From positions 2,757,001-2,821,000 of the forward strand of contig NC_091871.1 in the NCBI RefSeq assembly GCF_019399895.1: a stretch of DNA of 64,000 nt, read 5' to 3'. The DNA comes from Cardiocondyla obscurior (taxonomy: Eukaryota > Arthropoda > Insecta > Hymenoptera > Formicidae). Made by a program: the position numbers and the translations under genes. Shown in pieces: positions 25,301-39,135 of this stretch (its first letter is position 1; every line of letters starts with the position of its first letter). The notes below the pieces were generated by a model, which saw only the letters and a program-made list of their open reading frames with translations, searched no databases and was not told the DNA's origin.

Positions 25301-28300
25301 CTGCATGAGTCACACGCGAAGACATTACGCTCGCTCGTCGGGATGAAGGACGATATCTTTCTAGAGTATCCCACGATCAGTCACTTCCCAGGTGACGCGG
25401 CCACCTCGGCAAGGGACGTTCGCATAAAAATGCCCGAATGCTCGACTCTTTATGGCAGAGATTCTATTTTGTCATCAAAAATTATGTCCCGTTTAATCCG
25501 ACTGATCGGAGATGACCGTCTTCCTCGACGCGAGATTATTTTATATATTTATTTCTGGTTCGACCTACGTCACGCGTTATGCTTTTTACGTAGTCTTTCA
25601 TCCCGATTTTTGGTACACGTGTTTCTGATTAAATATCCGATCGATTTCCTGCGATTGACATTATTCCTTGCGTATTAATTTTAGACAAAAACGTGATTAA
25701 GTGAATGGCAATGTGGTCTACGCCGTTCAGTCGACTACAGGTGTAGATACAGATTAACGATGACAATGGACACGTCGATTAGTTCCCGCAGGTGATGAGC
25801 TCGTCCACTGAAAAAAGAACCCCTCAGTTCCGCGGCTAACCCTTTCGCTTCTACGGTCAAAAAAAGGTCTTCCGTAAAAGAAAAAAAAAGCCATTTATTC
25901 AAAAGAGGTCTGTGGGAAACTAGTTTTTTACAGTCTCTCAATAATATTTTTATCTAAACAAACGTTCGTCTATACTCTACCAACAAAAGAACAAAACGAG
26001 ACCGATAACTCGGAAAAGAATAAGACAACGTATAGTATACGCTTTCTTTTTTTCCTTCCTTGTATTGTAAACAAAATTAATTAAAACATTTAATCTTTTT
26101 AACACAATGTTAGAAACAATATTTTTTCTTTTTCAGTTTTGAATTAAATTTTTATTTAAATGCTTAAAAGATATAGCGCTGGGGTAATTAATTATATTAA
26201 TATTATTAAAGACAAAAAATAGTTTAATAATTATTATTTTGTAATTTTTTTAAAATAATTATTTTTATCTTTATTTTGTATTTCACGAGAAATATTTGAG
26301 TTAATAACTTAATTATTTTTTTAATAAATGTGAACCTCGAAGTCATTTTAATTTTTTTAGAATTAAATCGTACGTCGCGATGATATTTTTAAAATGGCGC
26401 GAACGGTACCCTCGTGACAGTTCGACCGGGTGTTGAACGGCAATCGGAGAATCGCAACGTGAGGTAGGGTTTAACCCCTCGTCGAAAGGCTGGAATATGG
26501 GCTGCACCCTTGGGACTTGAGATCACTTACTCGACCAATACCAATGACGATAATAACGACCTCCATTTAAAGATTATTTTGTCTTCCAACTTGTAAGACA
26601 GAGATCTTTCTGCCAGACGGAATGACGTTCACACTTACGTATTTATTTTGTTCACTTTTTTTTTTTTTTTAATTATTAATATTTCTAAAATCATCAAAAA
26701 TGGTCCTTAACTCAGCAAACCTTTCTAAAAAAAAAAAAAATGTGTCTACTTATATTCTTCTGCTCTTCTGAATTTGTATATACATTTATATAAAATATAC
26801 ATACGTATACTTATCTGTTTAGAATACTCAACATTTTTTGTTTCGACAATTTTTGTTCAAAACTAAATTTTTTACTTTATTGATCGATATTTACGACAAT
26901 TTCGTATGTTTCCTTAATCATTTTGGCGTCTTCTCGTCTATCGCTGATCGAGCGAAAATCCACTTTTTCTTAAACGCCCGTTCGAGAGGGTTGGTCGCTC
27001 GTCGATCGTCCTGGGGGACTTTTGGCGCGCCTTGATGAAGCAATGAGAAAAAGAAAGAAAGAGATAGAGAAAGAGAAGAAAGAAGGGAGATTAGAAATCG
27101 AACAAAGACCCTAACGATAAGAAACACAAGAAATAGAGAAAGCGCGGCAGGAAAAGGGAGAGTGAGTGCAGAGAGAGAGGAGGCAAGGGAAACAAACGCG
27201 CACGAGCGGTGGGGCAAAGCGTAAAAAGGAGAATCGGGCGTGTTAGGGTGGTTGCGCGCTGTTTTAGCAAAGCGGGGTAAAAGGACGCGAAGGATAAGGA
27301 GAACGGAGCCGCAGAGAAGCGCGAAGGATCCGCGAAGGGGAAGGAGGGAAAGATTCGAACGGCGAGTCAGTCCATCTGCCCGGTGTTTTGTCCGAGGAGG
27401 AGAGAAGGAGGGACGCGAAGGGGTGGCGCGCGGCGGGCCGACAAAAACTCACCTAACCCTTCCTTGATTACAATGCCGGCAAAAAGCGAAATACTAACCG
27501 CCGTCGCGCCGCGCCGCGCCATATCGTGCTGAGGAGAGAAGAACGGAACGGAGCAAGGGAAATGGGAGAGAGACAGACGGAAGGAGTACGCGCTCCTAAG
27601 AAACTAGACTCGTTTTTGCGCGGCCAGAGGCAGCGGAGGAGAGCGGAGTCCGTTCTCCGTCAAGTATCGGACAAAGAACGTGCCCCACGCTAACTTCCCC
27701 TCCCACCCTATCGTTCGCCGTCTCTTGCCACTCCGATGAACCTTCTTGGTTCCATCGCCCATGATCCGAGCGCTCGTAACCCGCCCCCGTTTACCCTACA
27801 TCTCTTCTCCGAGTCTGACCTTTCGCCCTGTCTTTCCCACCCATCCTTCCTTCCTTCTTTTCCTCTTTCCGCCCCATTATCTTCGTTTTCCTTGTCCGTC
27901 ACCCGAGTCCACTTGGATATTCCCGCAGCTTCTCGGAGCTAGGCGAGGTTGACCCTGCGAGGAGCTTGCTCAAAAATCTGCAGTTAGAATGACTATTCAC
28001 CGCGGGGTTTCGTTTATCAATTTTATATTATTTCTTATATCGTCTTTGTACATTCTTCGCATTTCTATTGATAGTTATTTTATTTCTCAATCGAGATTTT
28101 ATTTCAGTAATTTAATTGAAATTAGGACAGTTATTCTATAATAAATAATTTGTTGCAAAGACAAAGAAATGCTTTTTTAAAGCAATACATGTCCAAACTA
28201 TTAAGTAAAATTTTAACGGATAAGTAAATCACTTTTTTGCTTCTGAAATTTTTTAATTGCGATTAAAAAGAAAAAAAAAAAAATTGTTTTGAGTCGGTAT

Positions 28301-31300
28301 CTACTTTGGATATTATTCATTTAGCATGAGTTTAATAAATGAGTTTAATAAATTTTTATTCGTACATTTACGAATCGAATCGATGGTCGGATTCTACCCG
28401 GGACGAAGTAATTTCGCGCGGTCATCGACGGCGCCGCGAGATTTCCTGACCTTTGGCGCGACGAGAGATCGTTGAGGCAGTTTCCGCGGAGTCCCTTGAG
28501 CTCCGGAACTGTAACGCGAAATGTTACAAACCAAAATTTTTGCGTCGACGCTTTCTCGATATCGTTGCAAATAAAATTTTTCCATTTTAGAAAACAGGGT
28601 AATTTTCACGTGCGTTCTGTGAAACTTGGAAATATTAGCGATATTTAATATATAATTCAAAGAAACTTTATACGTTTGTCATACATTTGATCTTCGCATT
28701 AAGAATTAAAGAATTTCAACTATTTAATTTCAATTTACTACGTTGTGAAACGATATCGTTGCCAGATGTTGTTCGATACGTTATCTCGTTAATTACATCT
28801 TTCAAGCACTGGTCATTGAATTGGAGTTGATCCCGAGTGGATTATTAGCTGTTAACTTTCCGCGTTCAGCGCAATACAAAATGAACACGATTATCCCGCG
28901 CCTCTGACACTGTCCGCCACGAACGAACATTGCGTCTTCTTGTCGATGGCAGATGTAATAAAAATGATAGTCGTGACGAAGTCGACACGGTCCAGCGACG
29001 TTCCACTTTTCTATCTTTCTCTTACTTCGTGATCGCTGTCACCTATTGTGACCTCGACGTAGCAATATCTATTATCTGAAACACGAGAAACCGGTGAAAT
29101 TTCGGTGGAGAGTAATCTGAAAATTGACTTTTATCACGACGGGAGAAAAATTTCTTACGCCGCGCGATTCCCTGACAGATAAATCGAAGGCGAGATGACT
29201 CGTTGCCTAAGCCAATATAACATATTGGTGAAATAACGTCGGTTCCGATTGAATCAATACCCGAATAAGTTTGAGCTTTCCGCTCCAATCTTAGGATTGC
29301 TCGAGTCTTTGAATTGATTACCATTTTGATCGTCGAATAGCCAAGTGCTAGTGAAATAATAGAATACTAATTGGAATTCATGTCAATTATTTTGTAATTT
29401 AATTTTTTTGAAAAAAAGAAAGAGAAAGAGATAAGTTTTATTTGTGATTTTTAATAAGAAATAATCAAAGTAATTTATTGATAGCACTTTTTTTTAAAAT
29501 AGGAATGGCTTTTTTCTTTTTTTTTTTTTCTTCTTTTTCTAAGCATATTAAAATAATTAAGTAATACAATAGTCTTGCGCATTAAATATTTCTTTGTATA
29601 GTAATCGATGTGTTAATTTTTCTATCTCCATCGTGTCCATCTCGATTCGATTTTATTTTTATTTTTTCGCCGCGACCTAGTCGCCGGCGCCGTTTCGATT
29701 CGTAGCGATTGTCCGTTGCACCATTGTTATTTGACTCCCGTAGCGACAATTCGGTCACCGCGGGATATCGTCACGGCGATTTCCTTAAGAATCATTCTCT
29801 CTTCTCGCGCGCAATCACGAATCGAGTTTGCGCGACAAGTGGATAATCTATCCGACAATGTTCTTTCCCGTGGAATTCGAGGACGCTTTTCTTCCGCGTC
29901 GATTTATTAAACGGACAATCTTCTCATAAGACTCCAATTTAGATAATTGGGTCGACAGAAATTAGCGCGTACTTGTATATATATTCCAGATTGATTGTGA
30001 TTTTATTAACAATCGATTTTTTGCACGTAGTTCTGCTTATGATTAATCTACTATTTATACAGATATAATTTTGTAATTATATTATATAATTATTTATTTA
30101 ATTAATCAGAAATTATGTCGACGCAAGGATTTAAACTCGGCGTTTATTTCTCGCTTCTTTGATAAACGTGGAGCGAAGGAAACGTCCTTTTTTATTAAGC
30201 TATAAAATTACTTCTTTTCCTCCTTAAGACAGACTTGCAATCAATCCACGTACAATTCCTCTGTTTCTCGATATTACAATAGTACGTAAAGGATATACGA
30301 TTAAAGCGCGTGCAGCTTTTTGGGCGCATTCGTCTCGTCTCGCGAACTATGACGCGCATATCTCGACGACGTCGCTTCTGATTTAATGCACCGCGCCGTT
30401 TCTTTTTCGGCGACCGCGTCTAATCTGGTTCTCCTTCGCGAACCGTTTTTCTTCGTCTCCGGTGGCATCGCGGCCCGACCGGGTTAATTCTCGGTACAGC
30501 GATCGTAAAACATATTCAAGGATAGAAAACGATAACGATCCGGAGAGTCGTCGGCGTGACCGGCGATTCCGTCGCACGCGTGCACGGGGCGTTTAGACCT
30601 CGCACATTTTTTCATTTTTTTTTTTTCCTCCACTGTTAGGTCCTCCAATCCTCCAACGATTAGAGTTTTCGACATTTTATTATCCGCGTATTAAAATGTG
30701 ATAAAATAATCGCGCAACACGTCGCTTTTAATAGCATTGAAAATTATCGAAACTGAATTAAGAAATATTTTGCGTATCCGATTCTCCGTTAGTTGGAGAA
30801 CGGTGGAGTTTAACGACAAGAATAGCACGGCGAACAATAACGAGCAGGGCATAACAGGTTAAAACGCGAAAGAAATTTTTATTAAATAAACACAAAAAAA
30901 TCCATCCAAATTTATCAGATTTGAATTCGTCGTTCTCCCTTTTCTTTGTGACCGCTTTTTTTTTTTTCTCCCTTCCCTTGAAAAGTGGCGGACCGGGCAC
31001 CGGTCGTGACGGCGACCTGGGTAGCCACGCGAGCCCTCTTCGAAGGTTTCGCTGCTGTGGGATCAGGTTTTTCTCGCCGTCGCGACGCGCCTCTCTGCCT
31101 CCGGGCCGCGTTCGCGTTCGCGTTCGCGTTCCCGGTCAACAAAAACGAGCCACCCCGTGCCAAAAAAGTCGTTATGTAAATGCGTCGCAAGAGAGCCCGG
31201 CCTAGAGCCACGGCCGGTCACAGGTATACATATATAGCGAGACCCGAGTGACAACCAAATGACGATTTCCCGCCGGATTGAGAATTTAACGGAAAAATGC

Positions 31301-34300
31301 AGCCGGGGAATCTCATTGCATCCTGATGACGCAACTAGGCGACGAACTTTGCGCTCGTGGCTTTTCGAGCGGGAAGAGATCGAGTCGGTAGGGAGATCGC
31401 TGGTCACTTTCCATCGATGTGAATCGATGAGGATAATATATATAACGCGTATTGATCCTATTGTAATTATGACGGTTGAATTGCGGGAGTTGAATCAAGT
31501 CGGATACAGGACGATTTATGTAAAGTAGGTATTTTGACGCCGGTCCGATTCTCGAATGAGGTCGAGTAAATATGCAGAATAAAAATGCGGGATGAAAACT
31601 TATTAATAAGTACGGTTAATGCGGCGTTAAGTTGATGTTGAGCGGACGATTGCGCGTGGTTTTATTTTTTAACAAAAGCTCGATCGAAGTGTTATCGCGC
31701 GGATGACGAGCTCGGCTAGATGATCAACAACGTGTATATCACATGCGCGCGGTACCTATTAATAAAGTCGTGAAAATGTGAATAAGATATCAGCCACGGG
31801 GATATAAATAAATAGCGGGCGGCAATAATAATGGGAGCGAAGCGTAAAGTGGGAATCGATGCAAAAACCGTGGGGTGGAGTTGAGAGTGCCGAGAGCTCT
31901 GCCCGCACGTGAAAATTTTTCAGCTCGTAATTACGCGAAAACGCTACATCTGGTCACTGCCATTTTGATCTGAAGACCGCGCGACGTACATACTTTTGCT
32001 CGATAATTATTAAAAAGAAAAACGAACAGAAGAATATAAAAGAATACGAAAGAGACAAGTGCTTTTAATCAACTCGGACTCGTTTCGATACTCTAAATTG
32101 ATTTTCTTCCCGCGAAAATGTCAGGATGCACCTTATATTTTGAGTACTCGACGATATTTTTATTGAGTAGGTAAAACGCTTTTTACAAATTATACTTTAG
32201 AGAAATATAGATAATTTTTTTTTTTTTTTTAATTTAATTTTGTAGTGGATTTTAATAGAATTTTTCTATTAAAGTGAAGAAATATCAAACAAATTAAAGG
32301 GAGCAAATTAATATAGAGCAGTCTGAATATTGAAATAAAAAGAGATCTAAATGAGAGACACTTAAGTCGAGATATACTTGATTAAAAAAAAAAAAAAATT
32401 AATGCTAAATGAATGATAATGCAATAAAAAGACTAATGTCAATCTCCGATAGGAAATTAATCCGCCGGTTAAAAAGAAGTCGATTTAAATCAAGTAGCGC
32501 AACCGCTTCATCAATTTTCTTAACTTTTTTATATCTCCTGGAGTTGGTATACATCAGTTTGGCCAGTTAAAAAAGACTTAACTGGCTCGCGTAAGAGCTC
32601 TCTTCGCATGCCCGGACCGCTTTCCCTCTTTATTAGTCCTGCTATCGGTCCGGCGATCCTGCTGACTCTTTCCAGGTAGATCCTTTTTTCGCAGCTTGCG
32701 CGGTTCGCGCTAGAAAAATCTCGCGAAACGAGTCGTCGTCGCCGGCATCGGGGGATATCGGGGACTTATTCGCGGGCCCGAGAGGCACGAGCGTGAGACC
32801 GGGCTCGTAATAAGACCCGCCGGCCAGTTTTTTTTCCGGCTCTTCTCCCCGCGTCTCTACCTCTCCTCTCGAGTCTCTTTCTCTACCTCGACGGCCTCTT
32901 TCTTCGGTTTTACCCCGATGCCCTTCTCTCCCCATCGCCGTCGCCACCGCCGCCGCCGCCGCCTTTCTCTCTCTCTCTTTCTTTCTCTCCAACGTCGGCA
33001 CCGGTATTAATTTATACGCGGTACGTGTGTGCATGCCGCTTTTTCTCGCAGTTCCTCGAAATTTGCAAGAAACTAGTCGGACACTCCGGCGCGGCGTTCC
33101 CTCGCTCCGTTGTCCGAGGAGACGCGATCCCTCTGCCGCGGCGGCGAAAACGTCCAAGGGTTATTGAGATCGTGCAGATCTGAAAAACATCGAAATTATC
33201 TCTCCCCTGCAGGATCGCCTCCGTGAAAAATCAATTTTCTATATATTCATTGTATATTTATTTATTTATTGGTTTTATGCAAAAATATATGCAGTTTTAT
33301 TATACATATATAAGCGGCAAAAATTATTTCATTTTTTATAAACGTAATGATATTTTTTTTTTTCTATTTTACGTATACATCGACATATTAATAACATACA
33401 TTTTATATAAAAATTTTGTCATGGGGATTTTTTTTTGTAACGAATATTTTTGATAATTGTAGTTTATTATTTTCAGTGGTACAGACGTCCGTGCCGCAAA
33501 ACGAGGCCGAGTTACAGCTGTACAGAGTAATGCAACGCGCTTCGCTGCTGGGATACTATGACACGCTCCTCGAAATGGGTAAGTATTTTTATTCGTTTTC
33601 CGGACGAAGATAGTTATCGTACGTAGGTTTGAAGAGCAATTAAAAGCACTTTGTTTTATATCACATTTCGCTAAAAAGTTTACTCGTAATTAACGGAAAA
33701 AAAATATAATTTTACGTTTATAATCGGTTACCTACAATGTTTATTTTACTCAATTTCTCTTTCGCATACCTATTAATGTATTCGTCTTAAATTTAGTTTT
33801 AAAGAGTAGACGTTGAGGTTGGAGGTATCCTCGAAGAAGAATAATTCGAAATTAGAAAGTCTGAATTTGTCTAAAATAGAAAAAAAAAAAAAAGTGACGT
33901 CGCTGATGATGCGTTTGCAGGAGGTGACGACGTGCAACAGTTGTGCGACGCTGGCGAGGAAGAGTTCCTTGAAATCATGGCTCTGGTGGGAATGGCTAGC
34001 AAACCACTTCACGTCAGAAGGCTTCAGAAAGCTCTGCAGGAATGGCTCACTAATCCCTGTAAGCTTCCCACGTCGTTCAAGCGGCAATTTCTATTTTTAT
34101 TATTTTTATATGTTGCATTATATTACAGATGAAAAATAACTTAACGACATTTCCGCAGCGTTGTTTCAAACCCCGGTCGTGCCGACGAATGCCGCTGCCG
34201 CCGCCGCCGCCGCCGTCGTCGCCGCTGCAGCGGCTGCGAAGAGCCCGGTCGTGAGCTTCGCGTGCGCCGCGAGTCCGCGACCGCAGATGCAAAGCCTGCC

Positions 34301-37295
34301 CGCCGGTTTCCCCACGACCTCCCAGAACAGCCTGACCTCGACGCCCCACATGACGTCGACGTCGACGCCGACGCCGACGCCGACGCCGCTACCCTGCCGG
34401 AGCGTCAGCCCGGTGGTTCCAGTCACCACCGTGTCCTCGGTCTCGGCGACTTCCACGACCTTTCGCCAGAGCCCGAGCCCGAGCCCGAACACATCCTTAC
34501 CTTACGCGACTAATCATAGTCCTAATGTGTTACAGGTAAAGAAAGAACCGTTTCACAAGATCGCTATATAGAAATACCTCTCATATTAATATTATTATTA
34601 TTAATTTTTGTTTTTTTTTAATCGAATATACAAAAGGTATTAATATCTTTTGAAAGTAATATAACATCTGTAGAAAAGTAAGAATTATGTTCGAGTTGCT
34701 TTCTTGCGATTCTTATGCGCACTCTTGCTATCGCGTACAGGTAGGAACGTGCGAGTCTTCTTGCGGCAGCGGAACCACGCCGAGTCCAAGTGGTGGCGGT
34801 GGCGGTGGCGGTGGTGCACCTGCGAGCCCGCCACAGCCGACGCCGACCCTCCTGCAGTCACAGGTGCAACGGCTCGCCGAGGCCGCGGAGAGACTCGTTG
34901 CCACCATAAGGCCCCTCGATCCCAAGCCTCACAACGTAAAGAAAAAACTCTGCAAGAACCTAGAGGTAATTTGTTCATTTTTGACCGGCCTGGGATATGT
35001 TCGAAATACTGAATTCTCATACACTCTACGCCCTTGTTACAGATGGTAATGACAATGTCTGACAGTGATCCGCACAAAATGGACGAGATCCGGAAATATG
35101 CGGCGATCTACGGCAGATTTGATTGCAAAAGAAAACCGGAGAAGCCTCTGACGTTACACGAGGTATCGGTGAACGAGGCGGCCGCGCAAATCTGTAGATT
35201 CGTACCTGCTCTCCTAACCAGGCGAGACGAGTTGTTCCCATTAGCGCGTCGTGTAGTCCGTGATTCCGGTTACCACTATTCGAAAAGTCAATAGTAAGTA
35301 ATGCAAGCTCGTATCTTTCCCGTATAATCTGGGAGTTTGTCGCTTCGCTATTTAGATTAATTTTACGTTAATAAATTTCTCTTTTCTTTTTCTTTTTTAT
35401 AATTTATATTTGATTTACAGAATAATATTATAAAATACGATACAAAATATTTATTGAATCTTTATTGACAAAAACTTAGATTTACTAATCTACCTGTCGT
35501 TGGATATTTTTATAGCTTGTCGATGTCGAGGCCGCGCGAAAACGGGGAAGAGACCGATGGCGAACATGCGAAACGTCAAAAGCTCAAGCTCGAGGGTGAG
35601 GGGGAGGATGCGACGCAGGTTAGATCACCCTGGCCACAGAAATAGATCGTTTACTGTGCACTGTGACCTGCTGCACTAGCATGGCCGCTAATCATTAACC
35701 GTACGCTCATCGCGTAGAGATCACTTCGCACTAACCGTCCGCACTTATTTGTATGCGCAAAACAAAACGGATGCAAAAAAGGTCAAGTATAGTTGCAAAA
35801 GCATGTGCATGGCTTGGTGCTTTCACTATTTCAATTGAAAATGCATGACTTTCACGGTAAAGATGTGTCAAAATCTTTCGTAGTTTACAATTGTATGCGC
35901 TTTTACTTGCAAAAATTTCTTTTTCACTTTTTTAATTAATTTATTTATTTACGTATAAACTCAACATGCAAGATCGTTTGTTTTTTAATGACTAATAGCA
36001 TGCCAACTAATAGTATTTTAATATTTTTGCTAACAAAAATTTACAAATCACAGAACGTTTCTTCTTACTTTGTCAATTTTTAAGATCTTAAGACTCTAAA
36101 ATTTTATGTATAAATGTATAATAATTTCTGACAAACTAACAAATTTTCTTTATTTTACATGAATATAATGCATACGTACCGTTATATTGCATATCTCATT
36201 AAATCATCCATCTGCTATGTTAAATAGATATTCAAAATTTAAAAAAAATGCATGAAACTTCTCACGGAAAAATTAAGATAGTCTTATCGCTTCTTATATT
36301 TTATTTTAAAAAATTAGTTGTTTCGAAGGTTGATTCATTCGACACGACTTGCTCGGACTCTATGCTTTGCGCCTGGTATCCCAAGTCGTGTTGTCAAGTA
36401 GTTTAGCAATTTATTTATCTTATTTTTGCACCTCTTCTCGCATCCAATTTGCTACTCCTACTGTCTGTAGCAGTTCACTGTTTCAGGAGGAATTGGATTT
36501 ACGCTGTTCTGGAACGGATATTAATAATTCTATCACGAGGAGACCTAGATCGTCGAGGTGATTATCCTTAGTTCTAATACTAAATAACATACTTAATATA
36601 TGTAAAAGTCTATAGTAAGAGTGTATGTTGACGGGTATATATTGTTCGGGTTGTTTTAGTCCAGACTGGAGGAAGAAGAATAATAACGGTATATTTAGCG
36701 CCAGCGTAGAGGAAATAAGTGACTCGGACAGTCAATTTTCATTCTCCAACGAGGAATCTTCGTCTTTGCACGTACGTGTAGTCCCAATCGTAAGAAAAAA
36801 ATCTAATATGTGCCGTAAAAGCTTTTAACGACACAATCTTTTAAAAACGAGGAAAGATATAACATCTACGTATGTTTCAGGACACAAACGAGGCGGAGGC
36901 TGAGAACACCGACAAAGAAGGTGACTTCAATCTAAAGGTGAGCAACGTCCTCGTTTGTATCCACATCTCTTATCTCACGTTATTCTTACTCGGATATTTG
37001 AAGAAGGCCGTTCGTAAAAACTGCTAAATACACCGCGCAAATCTTTTTTTTTTCCTATCCGTCATGCCGTTATTTGCTGTTTTTTTTTTCTTGAATAATA
37101 TTGCTTCTTTAGAATAAAAAGGAAAAACGGCAATACATTGCTTATTTTACAACGGCCGTTAATGGCTCGGACATAAATTATGTGTAGGTGATAGCCTCGC
37201 GCGGAGACAACATAATCGCCGTAGCGAATCCTGCGTTAATGGAGTGCAGTCATCCCATAAAAGAGGAGCCTGCGGACGAGAAACCCACCCTGTGA
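19318..37295 (+). CDS. nab: NGFI-A-binding protein homologue (transcription co-regulator)
   Basis: Eleven coding exons: 19318-19639, 33477-33578, 33921-34058, 34159-34535, 34741-34965, 35043-35293, 35516-35618, 36487-36557, 36660-36771, 36881-36937 and 37188-37295. They give 621 residues. NAB proteins bind EGR/Krox zinc-finger factors in the nucleus and usually repress them; fly Nab also binds Rotund and Squeeze. The NCD1 domain is clear at about residues 112-190 (ELQLYRVMQRASLLGYYDT, GGDDVQQLCDAGEEEFLEIM, GMASKPLHVRRLQKAL). NCD2 is at about 355-475 (DEIRKYAAIYGRFDCKR, LTLHEVSVNEAAAQICRFVP, RRDELFPLARRVVRDS). The N-terminus has a 16-Gly run, and residues 190-313 are low complexity (poly-Ala, Thr-Pro repeats, Ser/Pro). 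The last exon carries a sumoylation consensus, IKEE, with Lys about residue 611. The start was taken at MDARVVVG; the frame stays open upstream to 19078. The exon 7 donor is weak (GTTAGA) and read-through gives a stop at 35643 (see findings). Confidence 0.93.
19438..19505 (+). repeat. GGN trinucleotide repeat encoding poly-Gly in nab
   Basis: Mixed GGC/GGT/GGA codons encode Gly/Ser followed by 16 consecutive Gly in the N-terminal region of Nab. Mixed codons suggest the run is maintained as protein rather than being a recent slippage product. Confidence 0.85.
19640..33476 (+). other. First coding intron of nab, 13.8 kb
   Basis: The donor C|GTAAG at 19640 and the acceptor TTTTCAG at 33476 join in phase 1 and restore the frame into NCD1. 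No convincing exon was found inside. GC-rich patches occur near 20.9-21.7, 22.1-22.5, 24.6-25.4, 27.0-27.9, 30.4-31.4 and 32.6-33.2 kb; ORFs there (up to 260 codons) often overlap on opposite strands and resemble no family. Simple repeats include CT at 21174-21203, GA at about 25060-25078 and GCGTTC units at 31107-31130. Long introns of developmental regulators often hold enhancers, and some patches may be alternative promoters; this is inference only. Confidence 0.6.
27030..27450 (+). repeat. Purine-rich (GA-rich) tract in nab intron 1
   Basis: For about 400 bases the plus strand is mostly A and G, with many GAGA and GAAA units, followed by a GC-rich block with CGCGCC repeats near 27500. Such tracts can bind GAGA-type factors, form triplex DNA, or be neutral repeats. 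Confidence 0.55.
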
Positions 37296-39135
37296 TATTA
37301 TTACTTAGCGTTTACTGACGTGAACGACGTGTCTACGTCCACCAGCTCTCACCGTCGTCCACCGATCATCATCGCGAGCGAGCCATCGTCCACATCGGTT
37401 ATCAAATACAACAAAAATCGTCGAAACAATGTAACATTTACTCGCTAGGATTTTATATCGATTGAGGCAACTTATTCTCGCTCGCTCTTTGTCCGAATGA
37501 GAAACGCTTGCGATGTTATCTAGTTTTATGAAAATATAAAAACACGATACTGCATGGTGATTACCATGAATGTTTCTAGAAGACGATAGATAAATAAAAA
37601 TAAGTTGTTTAAATCAAAAGATCGTTGACTGAAATATGTAGAATTATAGTGTATATTATAAACGAATGTAAATATAGGTTAGGCAAATATACGACTCATT
37701 TTTTTCTACATGTGTCATTGTGTAGCGGTTCCTAAATTTATATATATATATAAAACCATTTTAACCTTTTTGTCAATAACTGTATAATGCATAAGTCTCT
37801 CCTACTCTTGCTCTTTCCTATAATTTCCAATCTCATATCCTTAGACAAATTATAATGAAAACTTAACCTTTACATTACACATTGCTTTAATCTCGTCAAC
37901 TAGAGAGCCCAACTCGGAATCGCGGCTTCCACGCGTACAAATACAGAAGCTCGTCCGTGTGAAGCCAGCGCTTCGGCTGCCGTCGGATAAAAGAATAGGC
38001 CAGAGCTATCACTGTCTGTCCTACTCTTTCGCGGCGTAGCCGGCAGTTATCGCAGATCCGCTTCTCAGTAACATCGCCGAGTTATAAGATGAAAGCAGAA
38101 ATGTTATCGCGCGAAAAAAACAAAAGGTAATATTGCACGTGTGATTTTTCTTACACATTTCAATAACTTACGATACTGCCATAAATACACATACTCTGAT
38201 AAGAACATGGACAATTCGATAGGAAACAAATTGAAAAGTTTCGATTATTGTGAAAAAGCAAATAATGTAATAAGCGCAATAAATGTTTTTATTTGAGTAA
38301 ACAAATCAATTTTGAACTAAATTATAATTCTCGAAGAAGAGAATTGACGAATGAATAAAGTAATCTTTCGCAACATTTGATGAATATAAATTATCGATAA
38401 TAATAATTGATCTAACGTATATATACGTCTAACTTACGACAAACATTACCAGTAAATTTCTAAAATATTGTAGTATTGAAATTAGTTACAATTATGCAAA
38501 TACAAATAAAAATTTATATCTCTACGTATGACGATAACATTATAAATAAATACGCACATAAAAATAAAAAATAAATACGCAGACTGCGTCGAAGAAACAG
38601 CGAAAAAAAACTACTTGGCAAAAAGTACGCCACGTTTGCTCTTTAGTGTTATTTTTACAATTTTATTGGATGTACATCGGCAAGCCGATCAAATTGTAAT
38701 ACTATATCATCGGCGACAATTATATTGCACAATTGACCGCCTAAATATATTAAGCTATCCTAAATATAACACATGTGACTTGCATAATTGATAATATTAT
38801 ATTATTTAAAGCTAATGAAAAGTTGAAGTGTACTAGAAAAGAAAAAAAAAAAGGAGTTATGCTCGTGAAAATGTGAATGTAGTTTTTCTTTTTTGTTTTT
38901 TTTGTTTTTTTTTCCCCCGGAACGATTCTCTGCAACTCTGGGCTTATATCATCGGCTCATATCATCATCAATCGGTGACTGCTATTATTCTCTTGATTAC
39001 GGATGGAGATATTCTGTTAAAAATGAAAAAATATCTAGGATATATCTTTTTTTTCTTAGATAATTTTAGTCTACTTCTTTCGATTTCTTTTCTTTGCTAT
39101 ATTGTAATACCCACACATTTAACAGTTTATTGAAG
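37296..39135. other. Convergent 3' flanks of nab and the first helicase
   Basis: The genes end tail-to-tail. Positions 37900-38150 are GC-richer than the flanks, with no ORF of note. The rest is AT-rich. On the minus strand AATAAA occurs at 39131-39126, five bases after the helicase stop, and again at 38667-38662; the second is better spaced for a 3' end. Confidence 0.45.
37593..37598 (+). terminator. Candidate polyadenylation signal of nab
   Basis: AATAAA about 300 nt after the nab stop codon. It is the first canonical hexamer downstream. Confidence 0.45.

Noticed and set aside
24829..25678. ORFs of 181 codons (minus) and 196 codons (plus)
   Set aside because: Again antiparallel in GC-rich intron sequence, low complexity, no domain seen.
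32642..33157. 171-codon minus-strand ORF just before nab exon 2
   Set aside because: Low-complexity Arg/Glu/Ala reading of a GC-rich patch, no start or splice support.
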